This document shows, in pieces, positions 52,145-60,335 of a stretch of DNA of 64,000 nucleotides. The stretch lies in NCBI RefSeq assembly GCF_030012605.2, contig NZ_CP114055.2, one strand, 5' to 3'. Source of the stretch: Bergeyella_A cardium (lineage in GTDB: Bacteria > Bacteroidota > Bacteroidia > Flavobacteriales > Weeksellaceae). Below the pieces are notes generated by a model. That model was not told the DNA's origin. It did no database searches and saw nothing but the letters and a program-made list of their open reading frames with translations. Positions within the stretch are counted from its first letter, which is position 1. Each line of letters starts with the position of its first letter. The translations under genes and the position numbers were made by a program.

Positions 52145-53404
52145 TTATAGTGAATTAAAACGCTCCATTGCATTGATTTTAGTTTCATCTGCAATATCAA
52201 TATAGGGTTTCATTGCTTTGTAATCACTATGTCCAGTCCACTTCATTACTACTTGTGGTGGAATTCCCAATGATAATGCATTACAAATAAAGGTTCTTCT
52301 TCCTGCGTGAGTGCCGATTAAAGCATACTTTGGGATAATAGTATCAATCCGTTGATTTCCTTTATATTGAGTTTCTCGGATAGGCTCATCTATTCCTGCT
52401 AATTCCATTAGTTCTTTTAGATACTCATTCATTTTTTGATTAGTAATCACAGGTAAAGCAAGTCCTTTATCAAAGACCTTATCTTTATATTTGTCAATAA
52501 TTTCCCTGCTATGATTATTAAGTTCTATAATAAGACTATCTGTAGTTTTTATTGTTGTTATCTCTATGGTATTTCCTTTGATGTCAGATTTTTTAAGATT
52601 TGATACATCAGAATATCTCAATCCTGTAAAACATAAAAAAAGAAATACATCACGAACTCTTTCTAAATATTCTTTTTGTGGAGGAAGAGTAAAGTTTTTT
52701 ACTTGGGTTAATTCCTTCTGATTAAGAAAAATAATCTTTTTTTGGGTAGTTTTAAGTTTTGGTCTAAAATCTTCAAAAACATTACTTTGTAAGTAATCTC
52801 TTTTTTTACACCAGCGTAAGAACCATCTTAAAAAAGAGAATTGTTTGAGAATGGTAGAGTTTTTAAGGTCAAGCGTATTTTGTAAAAAGTATTGATAATC
52901 AATTAACTTTTCTTCTGTAATATCAGAAAAAGAAATATTTTTGTCAAAATCAATAAGATGTCTTTTTTGAGTTTCCATTTTCTCATAAGTGGCTATTGTC
53001 CATTGATTTTTCTTACCTTCATCTTTGGTAAATAGGTCATAAACATCAAAAAATGTTATTTCTTTATCAGACTTCGTTTCTTTACCTATTTCTTTGTTAA
53101 AAATCTCTCTAAATTCATCAGCAGTAGGTGTTTTATCTTCTGCATAGAATTTTGCAAATACATTCTCACAGGTCTGCTCATATTCTTGAATTTTACGATT
53201 GATGATACTTGCAGATACTTTTTTCTTGCCGTGAGTCGTGTTGATTTTACATCTTTGGGTGTCCTTACTCCACTTGTCTATATCTACTCTATACCCAACA
53301 TTAAATGCTACGATAATCCCATTCCATTTTATTCTATATCGGAGTTTTGCAGATGGATTATCTTTTTCTTTGTCCAATAAAAATTGTGCGTGGTATTTTA
53401 TCAT
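52145..53404 (-). CDS. Tyrosine-type site-specific recombinase (integrase)
   Basis: A 419-residue integrase: N-terminal arm-binding and SAM-like core-binding domains, then the catalytic domain with R263 (TGLRYSD), H366xxR369 (HAGRR), H392 (TGHSD) and the nucleophile Y401 (KPYIDIAD). The whole catalytic set is present, so it should be active. It is the first gene inside the element, next to the tRNA-fragment attachment site, and would cut and rejoin DNA there. Confidence 0.93.
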   Translation of the reverse strand: MIKYHAQFLLDKEKDNPSAKLRYRIKWNGIIVAFNVGYRVDIDKWSKDTQRCKINTTHGKKKVSASIINRKIQEYEQTCENVFAKFYAEDKTPTADEFREIFNKEIGKETKSDKEITFFDVYDLFTKDEGKKNQWTIATYEKMETQKRHLIDFDKNISFSDITEEKLIDYQYFLQNTLDLKNSTILKQFSFLRWFLRWCKKRDYLQSNVFEDFRPKLKTTQKKIIFLNQKELTQVKNFTLPPQKEYLERVRDVFLFLCFTGLRYSDVSNLKKSDIKGNTIEITTIKTTDSLIIELNNHSREIIDKYKDKVFDKGLALPVITNQKMNEYLKELMELAGIDEPIRETQYKGNQRIDTIIPKYALIGTHAGRRTFICNALSLGIPPQVVMKWTGHSDYKAMKPYIDIADETKINAMERFNSL

Positions 53405-53408
53405 ATTA

Positions 53409-54035
53409 TTAAAGTTTAAGTTCTAATATAATGCCTTCTGTTTTTTCTACTTCTTCTTGTGAATAAGTTTTGGTAAGTATCAATTTATCATCTGCATAGA
53501 TATTGATAGTTTTATTCAGATGGGCAGGATTGGAATAGTCAAAATCTTTTCTATAAGTAAATACTCTGAAAACACTTGATAAAATAGGTGCAGAGGTTTC
53601 ATATATTTCTACTTCTTTGAGTAGTAAATTAGGGTTATCCTCTGGACTTAAATAACTTTGAGAGACCATAATGCTGTGCTTGTATAAATTTCCTCCATAG
53701 CCATCTTTCCAATTTGTCTCATCAGATGTTTTATCTACGATAATCTCGGGAGTGTTTTCGGAGTATTTCAAGATAGGAGAAAAATCATTGTTATTTACTT
53801 TTATAAAATCCAATGATAAGTACTGTACAAATTTATTATACTCTCCATTGTTAATAACCTCAATCCTAATTTTTTTCTCATATTTTGATAAACATTTTTT
53901 AACACTCTCTATTGGAGGTTTTTTAATAGAAAATATATCACTATATAAATTTATGATGTTATCACAATTATCTTTCTTTTGTGCTACGGTAAAAGCAGAA
54001 AAGAGTAAAAATATGGGCAAAAATGCTGTTTTCAT
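53409..54035 (-). CDS. Exported protein coupled to the element's repressor
   Basis: A 208-residue protein I do not recognise. It has the signal peptide MKTAFLPIFLLFSAFTVAQ and a mature part with two Cys near the start and many Asn, Lys and Ser. Its start overlaps the stop of the HTH gene by four bases (ATGA), so the two are translationally coupled and it should be made whenever the repressor is. A lysogeny-expressed exported protein is a candidate for superinfection exclusion or host modification; that is inference. Confidence 0.6.
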   Translation of the reverse strand: MKTAFLPIFLLFSAFTVAQKKDNCDNIINLYSDIFSIKKPPIESVKKCLSKYEKKIRIEVINNGEYNKFVQYLSLDFIKVNNNDFSPILKYSENTPEIIVDKTSDETNWKDGYGGNLYKHSIMVSQSYLSPEDNPNLLLKEVEIYETSAPILSSVFRVFTYRKDFDYSNPAHLNKTINIYADDKLILTKTYSQEEVEKTEGIILELKL

Positions 54036-54445
54036 AATTCTTTTTTTTGTAAAATTTCTAATAGTATGTTCACTTGTTCTTGACTTGTTTTTAATCTATC
54101 ATTTAGTTCTTTCTGTATTTCTAAATTTCCTTTTTGGACTTCCAGCATATTGGAAAAATCATTATGAGAAATAATCACATTTCCTTCTACATTTCCACTA
54201 ATATTGCTATTGATACTTCCGTTTCCTTTCGCTATTTGAGTCAATTCCCTTATCATATCTCCCTCTCCCGTGAGAAGCCATCTCTCATTTAATTGAGGAT
54301 ATACCTTTAATATTTTTTGTAGGCTTTTTAAGTTGATACCATCTCCTAAATTGTTGATAAACGAAGGGGATAAGCCTACATTTTGAGCAAATTTATTTTG
54401 TCCTATCTTCAAATACTCTAAAAATTTAATCAATCGTTCTTTCAT
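54032..54445 (-). CDS. HTH transcriptional regulator (repressor-like)
   Basis: A 137-residue DNA-binding protein. The N-terminal helix-turn-helix is FAQNVGLSPSFINNLGDGINLKSLQKIL (about 19-46), followed by the phage-repressor-type LNERWLLTGEGDM. A Gly/Asn/Ser segment (about 76-90) then leads to a coiled-coil-like C-terminus that could mediate oligomerisation; no peptidase domain is present. It is transcribed away from the small Cro-like gene across an AT-rich control region with palindromes, the layout of a lysogeny switch. Confidence 0.78.
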   Translation of the reverse strand: MKERLIKFLEYLKIGQNKFAQNVGLSPSFINNLGDGINLKSLQKILKVYPQLNERWLLTGEGDMIRELTQIAKGNGSINSNISGNVEGNVIISHNDFSNMLEVQKGNLEIQKELNDRLKTSQEQVNILLEILQKKEL

Positions 54446-54521
54446 TTGTATATAATTTTATTATTGTAAATCAATATGTTAATGTATTTGTATTTATTTT
54501 TATAAAACAAATTATAATTTT

Positions 54522-54770
54522 TTATATAAAAATTTATATAATTGCAGTGTTTTTTATATAAATTTATAAACAAAAATGGCGTAAAAAAGTAAAAAAACGC
54601 TTGTATTTATATAAAATAATATATAATAAGGTTAAAATTTATTTGCAAATATAAGTAAAAATAAAATACAAAATGAAATACAAAATGAAAAAATATATAA
54701 TTTTATTAAAAAGTGTTTATAAATATAAATTATCATTAAAAAAATAAATTATCATATATAAATTTATATA
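54522..54770. promoter_or_regulatory. Divergent control region with three AT palindromes (candidate operators)
   Basis: The 345-base gap between the divergent regulator genes is extremely AT-rich. It holds TTATATAAA-AA-TTTATATAA (54522-54541), TATAAATTTATA (54557-54568) and TATATAAATTTATATA (54755-54770), the last containing the same 12-base core. Two lie nearer the repressor gene and one 20 bases before the Cro-like ATG. Chance palindromes are easier in AT-rich DNA, so binding is only a proposal. Confidence 0.45.
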
Positions 54771-54790
54771 AATATAAAATAAGATGCAAA

Positions 54791-55018
54791 ATGAAAATTA
54801 GTCAAGTAATTATTGAAAAAATTAAAACGGATAACGAGTTTAGTATAGAGTTAGCCAAAGTAATGAAGGTTCAACAGCAATCTGTAATTGGTTTGGCAAG
54901 GAGAAATAGTAGTAAACTATCTTTATATCAAGCCGTTTTATTCTACAAAGAAAAGGGGTATTCAGAAGAGCAGATTTTTGAAAAAGAAAATCAATTATCC
55001 AAAACAAGTGTGAAATGA
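54791..55018 (+). CDS. Small Cro-like DNA-binding protein
   Basis: A 75-residue protein: ISQVIIEKIKTDNEFSIELAKVMKVQQQSVIGLARR fits a helix-turn-helix, and the rest is a short helix. The ATG is close behind the third palindrome. Its position opposite the repressor matches Cro or an early regulator. The reading frame overlaps the start of the antirepressor gene by four bases. Specificity and family cannot be named. Confidence 0.6.
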   Translation: MKISQVIIEKIKTDNEFSIELAKVMKVQQQSVIGLARRNSSKLSLYQAVLFYKEKGYSEEQIFEKENQLSKTSVK

Positions 55019-55611
55019 AGCCTATAATCAAAACCATAGAACATAATGGGATTTCTTCTGTTTCTGCAAGAGATTTACATCAGTTCTTGGGTGTAAAGAC
55101 CCATTTCAAAGATTGGATAAAAAGGAGAATTGAGGATTATGGATTTGTTGAAAATCAAGACTTTGAGGTTTCGCTCATTTTTGAGCAAAACTCCAAAGGT
55201 GGTCGCCCTACAAAGGAATATATTCTGTCTATGGATATGGCAAAAGAACTCTCAATGATAGAAAAGAGTGATAAAGGAAAACAGGCGAGATTATATTTCA
55301 TAGCGTGTGAGAAAAGATTAAGAGAAAAAGACCCCAATTTTTATGCTATTGAAGTTTCATCAGAAAGGATTGCAGAAAGAAGAAAAATTTTGCATAAACA
55401 ATTTGTGGAGGAACTCCGTAATCATTTTTACAGAGGAGACCTAAAAACAATTTCCGAAACATATAATCTCCCCTACAATAGAGTAATTAGAGTGATGAAT
55501 GGAACTTGCTTTGACAATAATATCATTGATATTTTATATGAAAAAGCAATGAGTAATAAGTATGCATTAGAATGTAAAATGGAAGTAATGATAACGGAGT
55601 TAAATTCCTAA
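55015..55611 (+). CDS. AntA/AntB-type antirepressor protein
   Basis: A 198-residue protein. The N-terminal region SSVSARDLHQFLGVKTHFKDWIKRRI, followed by DYGFVENQDFEV and YILSMDMAKELSMIEKSDKGKQARLYFI, is the AntA/AntB domain (PF08346) used by prophages to switch off repression. The C-terminal part (about 110-198) is a separate charged helical region. It overlaps the previous gene by four bases. Confidence 0.85.
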   Translation: MKPIIKTIEHNGISSVSARDLHQFLGVKTHFKDWIKRRIEDYGFVENQDFEVSLIFEQNSKGGRPTKEYILSMDMAKELSMIEKSDKGKQARLYFIACEKRLREKDPNFYAIEVSSERIAERRKILHKQFVEELRNHFYRGDLKTISETYNLPYNRVIRVMNGTCFDNNIIDILYEKAMSNKYALECKMEVMITELNS

Positions 55612-55614
55612 AAA

Positions 55615-55899
55615 ATGAATATAGATAGAGATACACCTATATGGCAACTTACTCTTGGAGAGTTTATACACGCATTGAAAAATGCTAATGAACCTCCAAA
55701 AACCGAACAAGAGCCTGTTAGAGAAAATAAAGAATATGTTCACGGCATCAGTGGATTGGCACGATTGATAGGTTGTTCTACTTCTCACGCCGCAAGGTTG
55801 AAAGGTCAAGGAATATTTGATGAAGCCATTATCCAAAGAGGCAGAAAAATCATTATTGATAAGGAAAAGGCGTTGGAATTATTTAATAATAAAAAATAA
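55615..55899 (+). CDS. DUF3853-like small DNA-binding protein, copy 1
   Basis: A 94-residue protein with a variable N-terminus ending in a Pro/Glu linker, then a MerR/excisionase-like HTH: GISGLARLIGCSTSHAARLKG, ending in IDKEKALELF. This fits DUF3853 proteins of Bacteroidota mobile elements. It lies three bases after the antirepressor stop. The next gene is a paralogue. It may act in excision or in replication control. Confidence 0.75.
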   Translation: MNIDRDTPIWQLTLGEFIHALKNANEPPKTEQEPVRENKEYVHGISGLARLIGCSTSHAARLKGQGIFDEAIIQRGRKIIIDKEKALELFNNKK

Positions 55900-55905
55900 A
55901 AGACT

Positions 55906-56169
55906 ATGAAAATAAATCCAAATACACAATTACTACACCTTACCGTAGCAGAGTATATGGAACTTCTTAAAATGATAAAATCAGAGGAGAAAGTATATGT
56001 GTATGGATTAAAAGGTTTGGCAAACATATTAGGGTGTTCCAGAGCAACGGCTTCAAAAATAAAAAGTTCAGGTATCATAGATGAAGCCATTGCACAGGTA
56101 GGAAATGTTATTGTGATAGATAAATTCAAAGTTCTTGAACTAATAGCCGTAAAAGAAAATGAGAAATGA
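55906..56169 (+). CDS. DUF3853-like small DNA-binding protein, copy 2
   Basis: An 87-residue paralogue of the preceding protein: TQLLHLTVAEYMELL corresponds to its PIWQLTLGEFIHAL, and GLKGLANILGCSRATASKIKS to its HTH. Tandem duplicates that have diverged in the recognition helix suggest two DNA targets. Its end overlaps the next gene by four bases (ATGA). Confidence 0.75.
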   Translation: MKINPNTQLLHLTVAEYMELLKMIKSEEKVYVYGLKGLANILGCSRATASKIKSSGIIDEAIAQVGNVIVIDKFKVLELIAVKENEK

Positions 56170-56885
56170 ATTATACGGAGTTAATAAGCAAATTTTGGAG
56201 TATCAATGAAAAAACTCCACTTGGGGCATCTGCTGTTGCTTTATACCTATTCCTATTGGAGGAATGGAGAAAAAACAATGGAGAAAATTTTTCTATCTCT
56301 GATGGCTTGATAAGTCAAAAGTTATCGCTCACAAGACCTACTATTGTTGCGATGAAATCCAAGTTAAGAAATATTGGCTTAATTCAATATCATACTAAAA
56401 ATGGTATGCCTTGTATTTATAGAATTATTTCTGATTTTTCTTTTCTGCAAGAACCTATTACAAAGCAAGAACCTGTAAAAAATGATGTAGGGTCACAGAA
56501 ATTAACAGAAGAAAATATTGTCAAAGTAGTAGAAAAGAAATCAATAGACAAAATACCTGTTGAAATAGTAGAACAATCTGCTGTAATAGAAATACCATCT
56601 ACACCGCCACCCGTTCGTGAGAATATAGATATACCATCATTACAAGAATTTATGGATTTTGCAAAAACATTGGAAGCCTATGATGAGAGTATGGACTTTG
56701 CCATAAAATCCAAATATGAAAGTTGGGTAGATGCTGGGTGGAAAAATGGATTAGGAATGCCTCTTATAAAGTGGCAAAACAATCTGAAAAATACGATACC
56801 ACATCTAAGAACAAACAGAAAGCCAAATTTATCCATAAATAAAATACCTACTATAAACCGCCCAAAAACAACTTACAATGAATAG
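56166..56885 (+). CDS. Replication-associated HTH protein
   Basis: A 239-residue protein. Residues about 15-90 form a winged helix (GASAVALYLFLLEEWRKNNG, then ISQKLSLTRPTIVAMKSKLRNIGLI), the kind seen in phage and plasmid replisome organisers. A long Glu/Val/Pro linker (about 95-155) leads to a C-terminal domain with YESWVDAGWKNG, like DnaD-type tails that contact DnaB. It overlaps dnaB by eight bases, supporting a helicase-loading role. Confidence 0.68.
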   Translation: MNYTELISKFWSINEKTPLGASAVALYLFLLEEWRKNNGENFSISDGLISQKLSLTRPTIVAMKSKLRNIGLIQYHTKNGMPCIYRIISDFSFLQEPITKQEPVKNDVGSQKLTEENIVKVVEKKSIDKIPVEIVEQSAVIEIPSTPPPVRENIDIPSLQEFMDFAKTLEAYDESMDFAIKSKYESWVDAGWKNGLGMPLIKWQNNLKNTIPHLRTNRKPNLSINKIPTINRPKTTYNE

Positions 56886-58194
56886 TAATATTGATACAGA
56901 AAAAATAGTATTAGGCACACTCATTGGTTTTCCTAATCTGTATCCAAAACTCAAAAGTAAATTATCTGTCAATCTTTTTACAGAGCCAATCCATCAAATT
57001 ATATTTGAGACCATTGATAGCCTTTGGCAGAAAAATAAGCCCATAGATATGGTTTTGCTCTCCAAAGAATTTGCAATGATAGGGAAACAGGAATTGGATA
57101 AATATGTGGTTGATTTAGTTGTTGGTATTTCTTCTCCTGCAAACATAGAATATTATGTGATGATTTTGGTGGAACTCTCCATAAAAAGAGATTTTGTCCA
57201 TAAATTCACGATGCTAACCAATATGGCAAAACAGGAGGAACAAGATATATTTCTCCTCCGAGATAAAGCCTTTGAGTTCTTTGATAATCTTTTCATAGAC
57301 AAATTCATTGAAGCTAATAAACAGCATACGGCTTTCCCCGAATTGGTGCAGAAAGTAGAAGAAAAATTTAGCAAAATTACCAATGGCGAGTTAGGAGGAA
57401 TTACAGGTGTGGCGAGTTCGCTGGATATTATCAATAAGGCATTTGGTGGGTGGCAAAATTCAGACCTTACCATTATAGCAGGAAGACCAGGTATGGGGAA
57501 AACGGCATTCATCGTTCAGCAGATTGTAGATATTGCTCGGCAAGGTAAGGCGGTGGGGGTGTTTTCATTGGAAATGTCTGCGGAGCAAATCACAGCGAGA
57601 ATTATTACAAATTATACTAATATTAGAAATTCATCCATTCTTCGTAAAGGCTTAAATCAAGAGGAATTACAGCAATATTGGAATTGCAAAGATGAGATGA
57701 TAAAAATGAATATTCATATTGATGATACCCCAGCACTTTCTATCCAAGACATCAGATTAAAGGCAAAAATGATGAAAATTAGACACGATATTAAAGTGCT
57801 ATTTGTGGATTATCTCCAACTTGCTACTCACGAAAAATCTAAAACAAGAGAGCAAGAAATTAGCAAAATATCACAAGGTTTGAAATCCATAGCCAAAGAA
57901 TTGGATATTCCTGTAATTGTTCTATCCCAACTTTCTCGGGAAGTGGAAAAACGACCTAATAAACGCCCTCAATTATCAGATTTAAGAGACTCGGGGAGCA
58001 TTGAACAAGATGCTGATGAAGTGATTTTTCTCTACCGCCCCGAATATTACAATATTGAGTTATGGGCTGAATATAATAACGAGCCTACGGCTAATGAAAT
58101 AGAAATCATTATTGCCAAGAACCGACACGGAGGACTACTTCCCGAAAGATGTAAAGTCAATTTAGCGACATCAAGTTTTTACAATTTTAATTAA
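56878..58194 (+). CDS. dnaB: Replicative DNA helicase (DnaB type), element-encoded
   Basis: A 438-residue hexameric helicase. The N-terminal domain covers about 1-150. The RecA-like C-terminal domain starts near 185 with Walker A AGRPGMGKTA (about 202-211), and has FSLEMSAEQITARII, VLFVDYLQLA (Walker B) and DLRDSGSIEQDADEVIFLYRP. It is shorter than typical chromosomal DnaB and sits with a replication HTH gene, so the element probably replicates itself at some stage. Confidence 0.93.
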   Translation: MNSNIDTEKIVLGTLIGFPNLYPKLKSKLSVNLFTEPIHQIIFETIDSLWQKNKPIDMVLLSKEFAMIGKQELDKYVVDLVVGISSPANIEYYVMILVELSIKRDFVHKFTMLTNMAKQEEQDIFLLRDKAFEFFDNLFIDKFIEANKQHTAFPELVQKVEEKFSKITNGELGGITGVASSLDIINKAFGGWQNSDLTIIAGRPGMGKTAFIVQQIVDIARQGKAVGVFSLEMSAEQITARIITNYTNIRNSSILRKGLNQEELQQYWNCKDEMIKMNIHIDDTPALSIQDIRLKAKMMKIRHDIKVLFVDYLQLATHEKSKTREQEISKISQGLKSIAKELDIPVIVLSQLSREVEKRPNKRPQLSDLRDSGSIEQDADEVIFLYRPEYYNIELWAEYNNEPTANEIEIIIAKNRHGGLLPERCKVNLATSSFYNFN

Positions 58195-58204
58195 CCATAC
58201 AGAA

Positions 58205-58411
58205 ATGAATACAGAAGAAATAAGAAAAGAAATAAGAAGCCAAAAGATATTACTTGGCATTAGTCTATTTGCAACTGCATACCTCATTTATTTTGGAATG
58301 AACAACCCCAAATGGATTTATTATTGTGCTGTGGCTGGGGCTTATCTTTTAACCAAAAGTGTAAACTACGGAGTAAAATGGTATAGCAACGAAAAATCAT
58401 TGAGAAAATGA
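58205..58411 (+). CDS. Small two-helix membrane protein
   Basis: A 68-residue protein of unknown function. After a charged N-terminus (MNTEEIRKEIRSQK) come two hydrophobic helices (about 14-32 and 35-52) and a basic tail. It lies 10 bases after dnaB and is the first of a run of small membrane proteins. Confidence 0.6.
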   Translation: MNTEEIRKEIRSQKILLGISLFATAYLIYFGMNNPKWIYYCAVAGAYLLTKSVNYGVKWYSNEKSLRK

Positions 58412-58454
58412 TATAGATTTTAGAAGTAATATTAACTCTTATTTAGTAATAAAA

Positions 58455-59051
58455 ATGAACTCTTTTATATTTATCTTATTATGTTTTTCTATAATGATAC
58501 TTGCTCTTGTATTTGGTCTTATATTTCCGAGAATTGTAAAAAACTCTTTTATACGATTTTTTATAGTAGCAGGGATTATGTTTCTTGCTCCTGCAATTAT
58601 AGAATATAAAATGGAAGATAGAGATAGTAGAAAATATGAATTATTACAAACATCTATCCCGATTTATTCATTGAAGCCTACAAATAGGATTACAGGAGAT
58701 TTTACATTAGGTTTTGGAAGCATAAATAATACGGATTACTATATCTTTTTAGTAAAAAGGAATGATGGGTTTATTCGTAGAGAAGTTCCAATTAATGAAA
58801 CTTTAATCATTGAGAAAGATGCCCACCCAAGTATTATTACAAATAGTATAGTAAAAATAAGATACTTTAATCGTATCAATGGCAGACAAGAAAAAAGAGA
58901 TACATTAGATTATAATTCCAAAGGAAATGAAATTGTTCAGCCTATAAAAAATGAAATTATTGAGCCGATAAAAAAAGACTTGGGATATAAGTATATTATC
59001 ACTATTCCCAAAGGTAGTATAATGGAAAATCAAGTTTATCAAGTTTTATAA
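58455..59051 (+). CDS. Membrane-anchored protein of unknown function
   Basis: A 198-residue protein with two N-terminal hydrophobic helices (about 2-25 and 32-50) and a soluble region of about 145 residues, rich in Ile, Asn and Lys. I see no catalytic motif. The next gene starts one base after its stop, so it is part of the small membrane-protein run. Confidence 0.6.
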   Translation: MNSFIFILLCFSIMILALVFGLIFPRIVKNSFIRFFIVAGIMFLAPAIIEYKMEDRDSRKYELLQTSIPIYSLKPTNRITGDFTLGFGSINNTDYYIFLVKRNDGFIRREVPINETLIIEKDAHPSIITNSIVKIRYFNRINGRQEKRDTLDYNSKGNEIVQPIKNEIIEPIKKDLGYKYIITIPKGSIMENQVYQVL

Positions 59052-59052
59052 A

Positions 59053-59271
59053 ATGAAAATAGTAAGGATTTTTATCATTGGAAGTTTATTTCTGATTATC
59101 AGCAATATCATAAATCATTTATTGGGCTTGATTAGTATTGAGAGTAAATTATGGAACATAGTAAGATTTACATTTTGTATATCAATAACTTATGTTTTGG
59201 TTAGTATCATAGATAAAAAATGTAGAGTGTTGATTTTGAAAGAAAAAAATAGAACGAATGAAAAATCTTAA
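59053..59271 (+). CDS. Small membrane protein
   Basis: A 72-residue protein with two or three hydrophobic segments (about 4-28 and 35-54) and a basic C-terminal tail. It overlaps the TraX gene by 14 bases, so translation is coupled. Function unknown. Confidence 0.6.
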   Translation: MKIVRIFIIGSLFLIISNIINHLLGLISIESKLWNIVRFTFCISITYVLVSIIDKKCRVLILKEKNRTNEKS

Positions 59272-59938
59272 TAATTTCCATCTCAAAATCATTGCCTTAA
59301 TCACAATGATTATTGACCATTTGGGAATAATGTTTTTTGAGGAATATTTTATATTGAAAATTATAGGTAGAATATCCTTTATTCTCTACGCATTTATGCT
59401 GGTAGAAGGGTATTTTCACACTAAAAATATTCATAGGTATTTAGGTAAATTATTCCTTTGGGCATTGATTTCAGAAATTCCCTTTGATTTGGCGAATTAT
59501 GGTGTGCTTTTTAATTTTGGTCATCAGAATATTTTTTGGACACTTTTTCTTTCTGCATTAGGCATTCATTGGCTGGAAAAGAACAAAGAACTTGGCTTGA
59601 AAATCCTTATTTGTTTAGTGATTTTATTTTTGGCTTTGATTTTTAGAGTTGATTATAGCATTTATGGAGTGAGTATAATTTTTTGGTTCTATTACTTCAA
59701 AAAAGAGAGATTATTACCTTCGTTTTTGCACGAAGCCCCTTTTTCAAATCCTATTTCAATTTCAAGTTTATTAGCCACATTTCTCTTGAATATATATCAA
59801 GGATTTGCGATTTTAGGGCTTATTCCGATATACTTTTACAATGGTCAACAAGGTAAAAAAACAGGCAATATTTATTACTCATTCTATGCGGTTCATCTTG
59901 GGATTTTCGCTTTTATAAAACATTTAATTATCAATTAA
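59258..59938 (+). CDS. TraX family membrane protein
   Basis: A 226-residue multi-pass protein: LKIIALITMIIDHLGIMFF at the start and IIGRISFILYAFMLVEGYFHT next, then YAVHLGIFAFIKHLI at the end, match TraX. In plasmid F, TraX N-acetylates the pilin; wider family members are acyltransferases of unknown substrate. Here it is the only conjugation-type gene in view, and it sits among tiny membrane proteins, one of which could be its substrate. Confidence 0.87.
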   Translation: MKNLNNFHLKIIALITMIIDHLGIMFFEEYFILKIIGRISFILYAFMLVEGYFHTKNIHRYLGKLFLWALISEIPFDLANYGVLFNFGHQNIFWTLFLSALGIHWLEKNKELGLKILICLVILFLALIFRVDYSIYGVSIIFWFYYFKKERLLPSFLHEAPFSNPISISSLLATFLLNIYQGFAILGLIPIYFYNGQQGKKTGNIYYSFYAVHLGIFAFIKHLIIN

Positions 59939-59952
59939 ACCTTTATTATAAA

Positions 59953-60084
59953 ATGAAAAATTTTGTTATGAAATACAAAAAGAAATTTCAATATTTTGTG
60001 TTAGCGGTATTTCTTATTTTATGGGTTATTTTAGTATATTTGATATACGAATATTTACCTTTGAGATTTGGACTTTGGAGATAA
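59953..60084 (+). CDS. 43-residue single-helix membrane peptide
   Basis: ATG at 59953 to TAA at 60082-60084 gives 43 residues: a basic N-terminus (MKNFVMKYKKKFQYF) and one hydrophobic helix (VLAVFLILWVILVYLIY), ending LRFGLWR. It has the shape of a small inner-membrane peptide and sits between the TraX gene and another tiny membrane protein gene. Support is composition and context only. Confidence 0.45.
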   Translation: MKNFVMKYKKKFQYFVLAVFLILWVILVYLIYEYLPLRFGLWR

Positions 60085-60111
60085 ATTTTTAATTTTGTAA
60101 AAAATATCTTT

Positions 60112-60294
60112 ATGAAAGAATTTTTGACAATACTTCCGTTCATATTACTTATTCCTATAACATATTTATATAGTAGGGTAATATATAGAATAGAAAACTC
60201 TAATCTAAAATATAGAAATCAATTAGCAATAAGCATCCAAGTATTATCAATTCTTATTTTAATAGGAATATTATTATATATTAGAAAAGGATAA
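60112..60294 (+). CDS. Small two-helix membrane protein
   Basis: A 60-residue protein with hydrophobic helices at about 4-24 and 40-57, and a Lys-Gly end. It is the last of the plus-strand run and is followed at once by a strong bidirectional terminator. Function unknown. Confidence 0.55.
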   Translation: MKEFLTILPFILLIPITYLYSRVIYRIENSNLKYRNQLAISIQVLSILILIGILLYIRKG

Positions 60295-60302
60295 TCTTTG
60301 TG

Positions 60303-60335
60303 AAAAATCCCTAACCAAAAAAGTTAGGGATTTTT
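60303..60335. terminator. Bidirectional terminator between convergent blocks
   Basis: AAAAATCCCTAAC (60303-60315), loop CAAAAAA, GTTAGGGATTTTT (60323-60335). A perfect 13-bp stem with A-run and T-run on either side, directly against the zeta toxin's stop codon. Confidence 0.88.
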
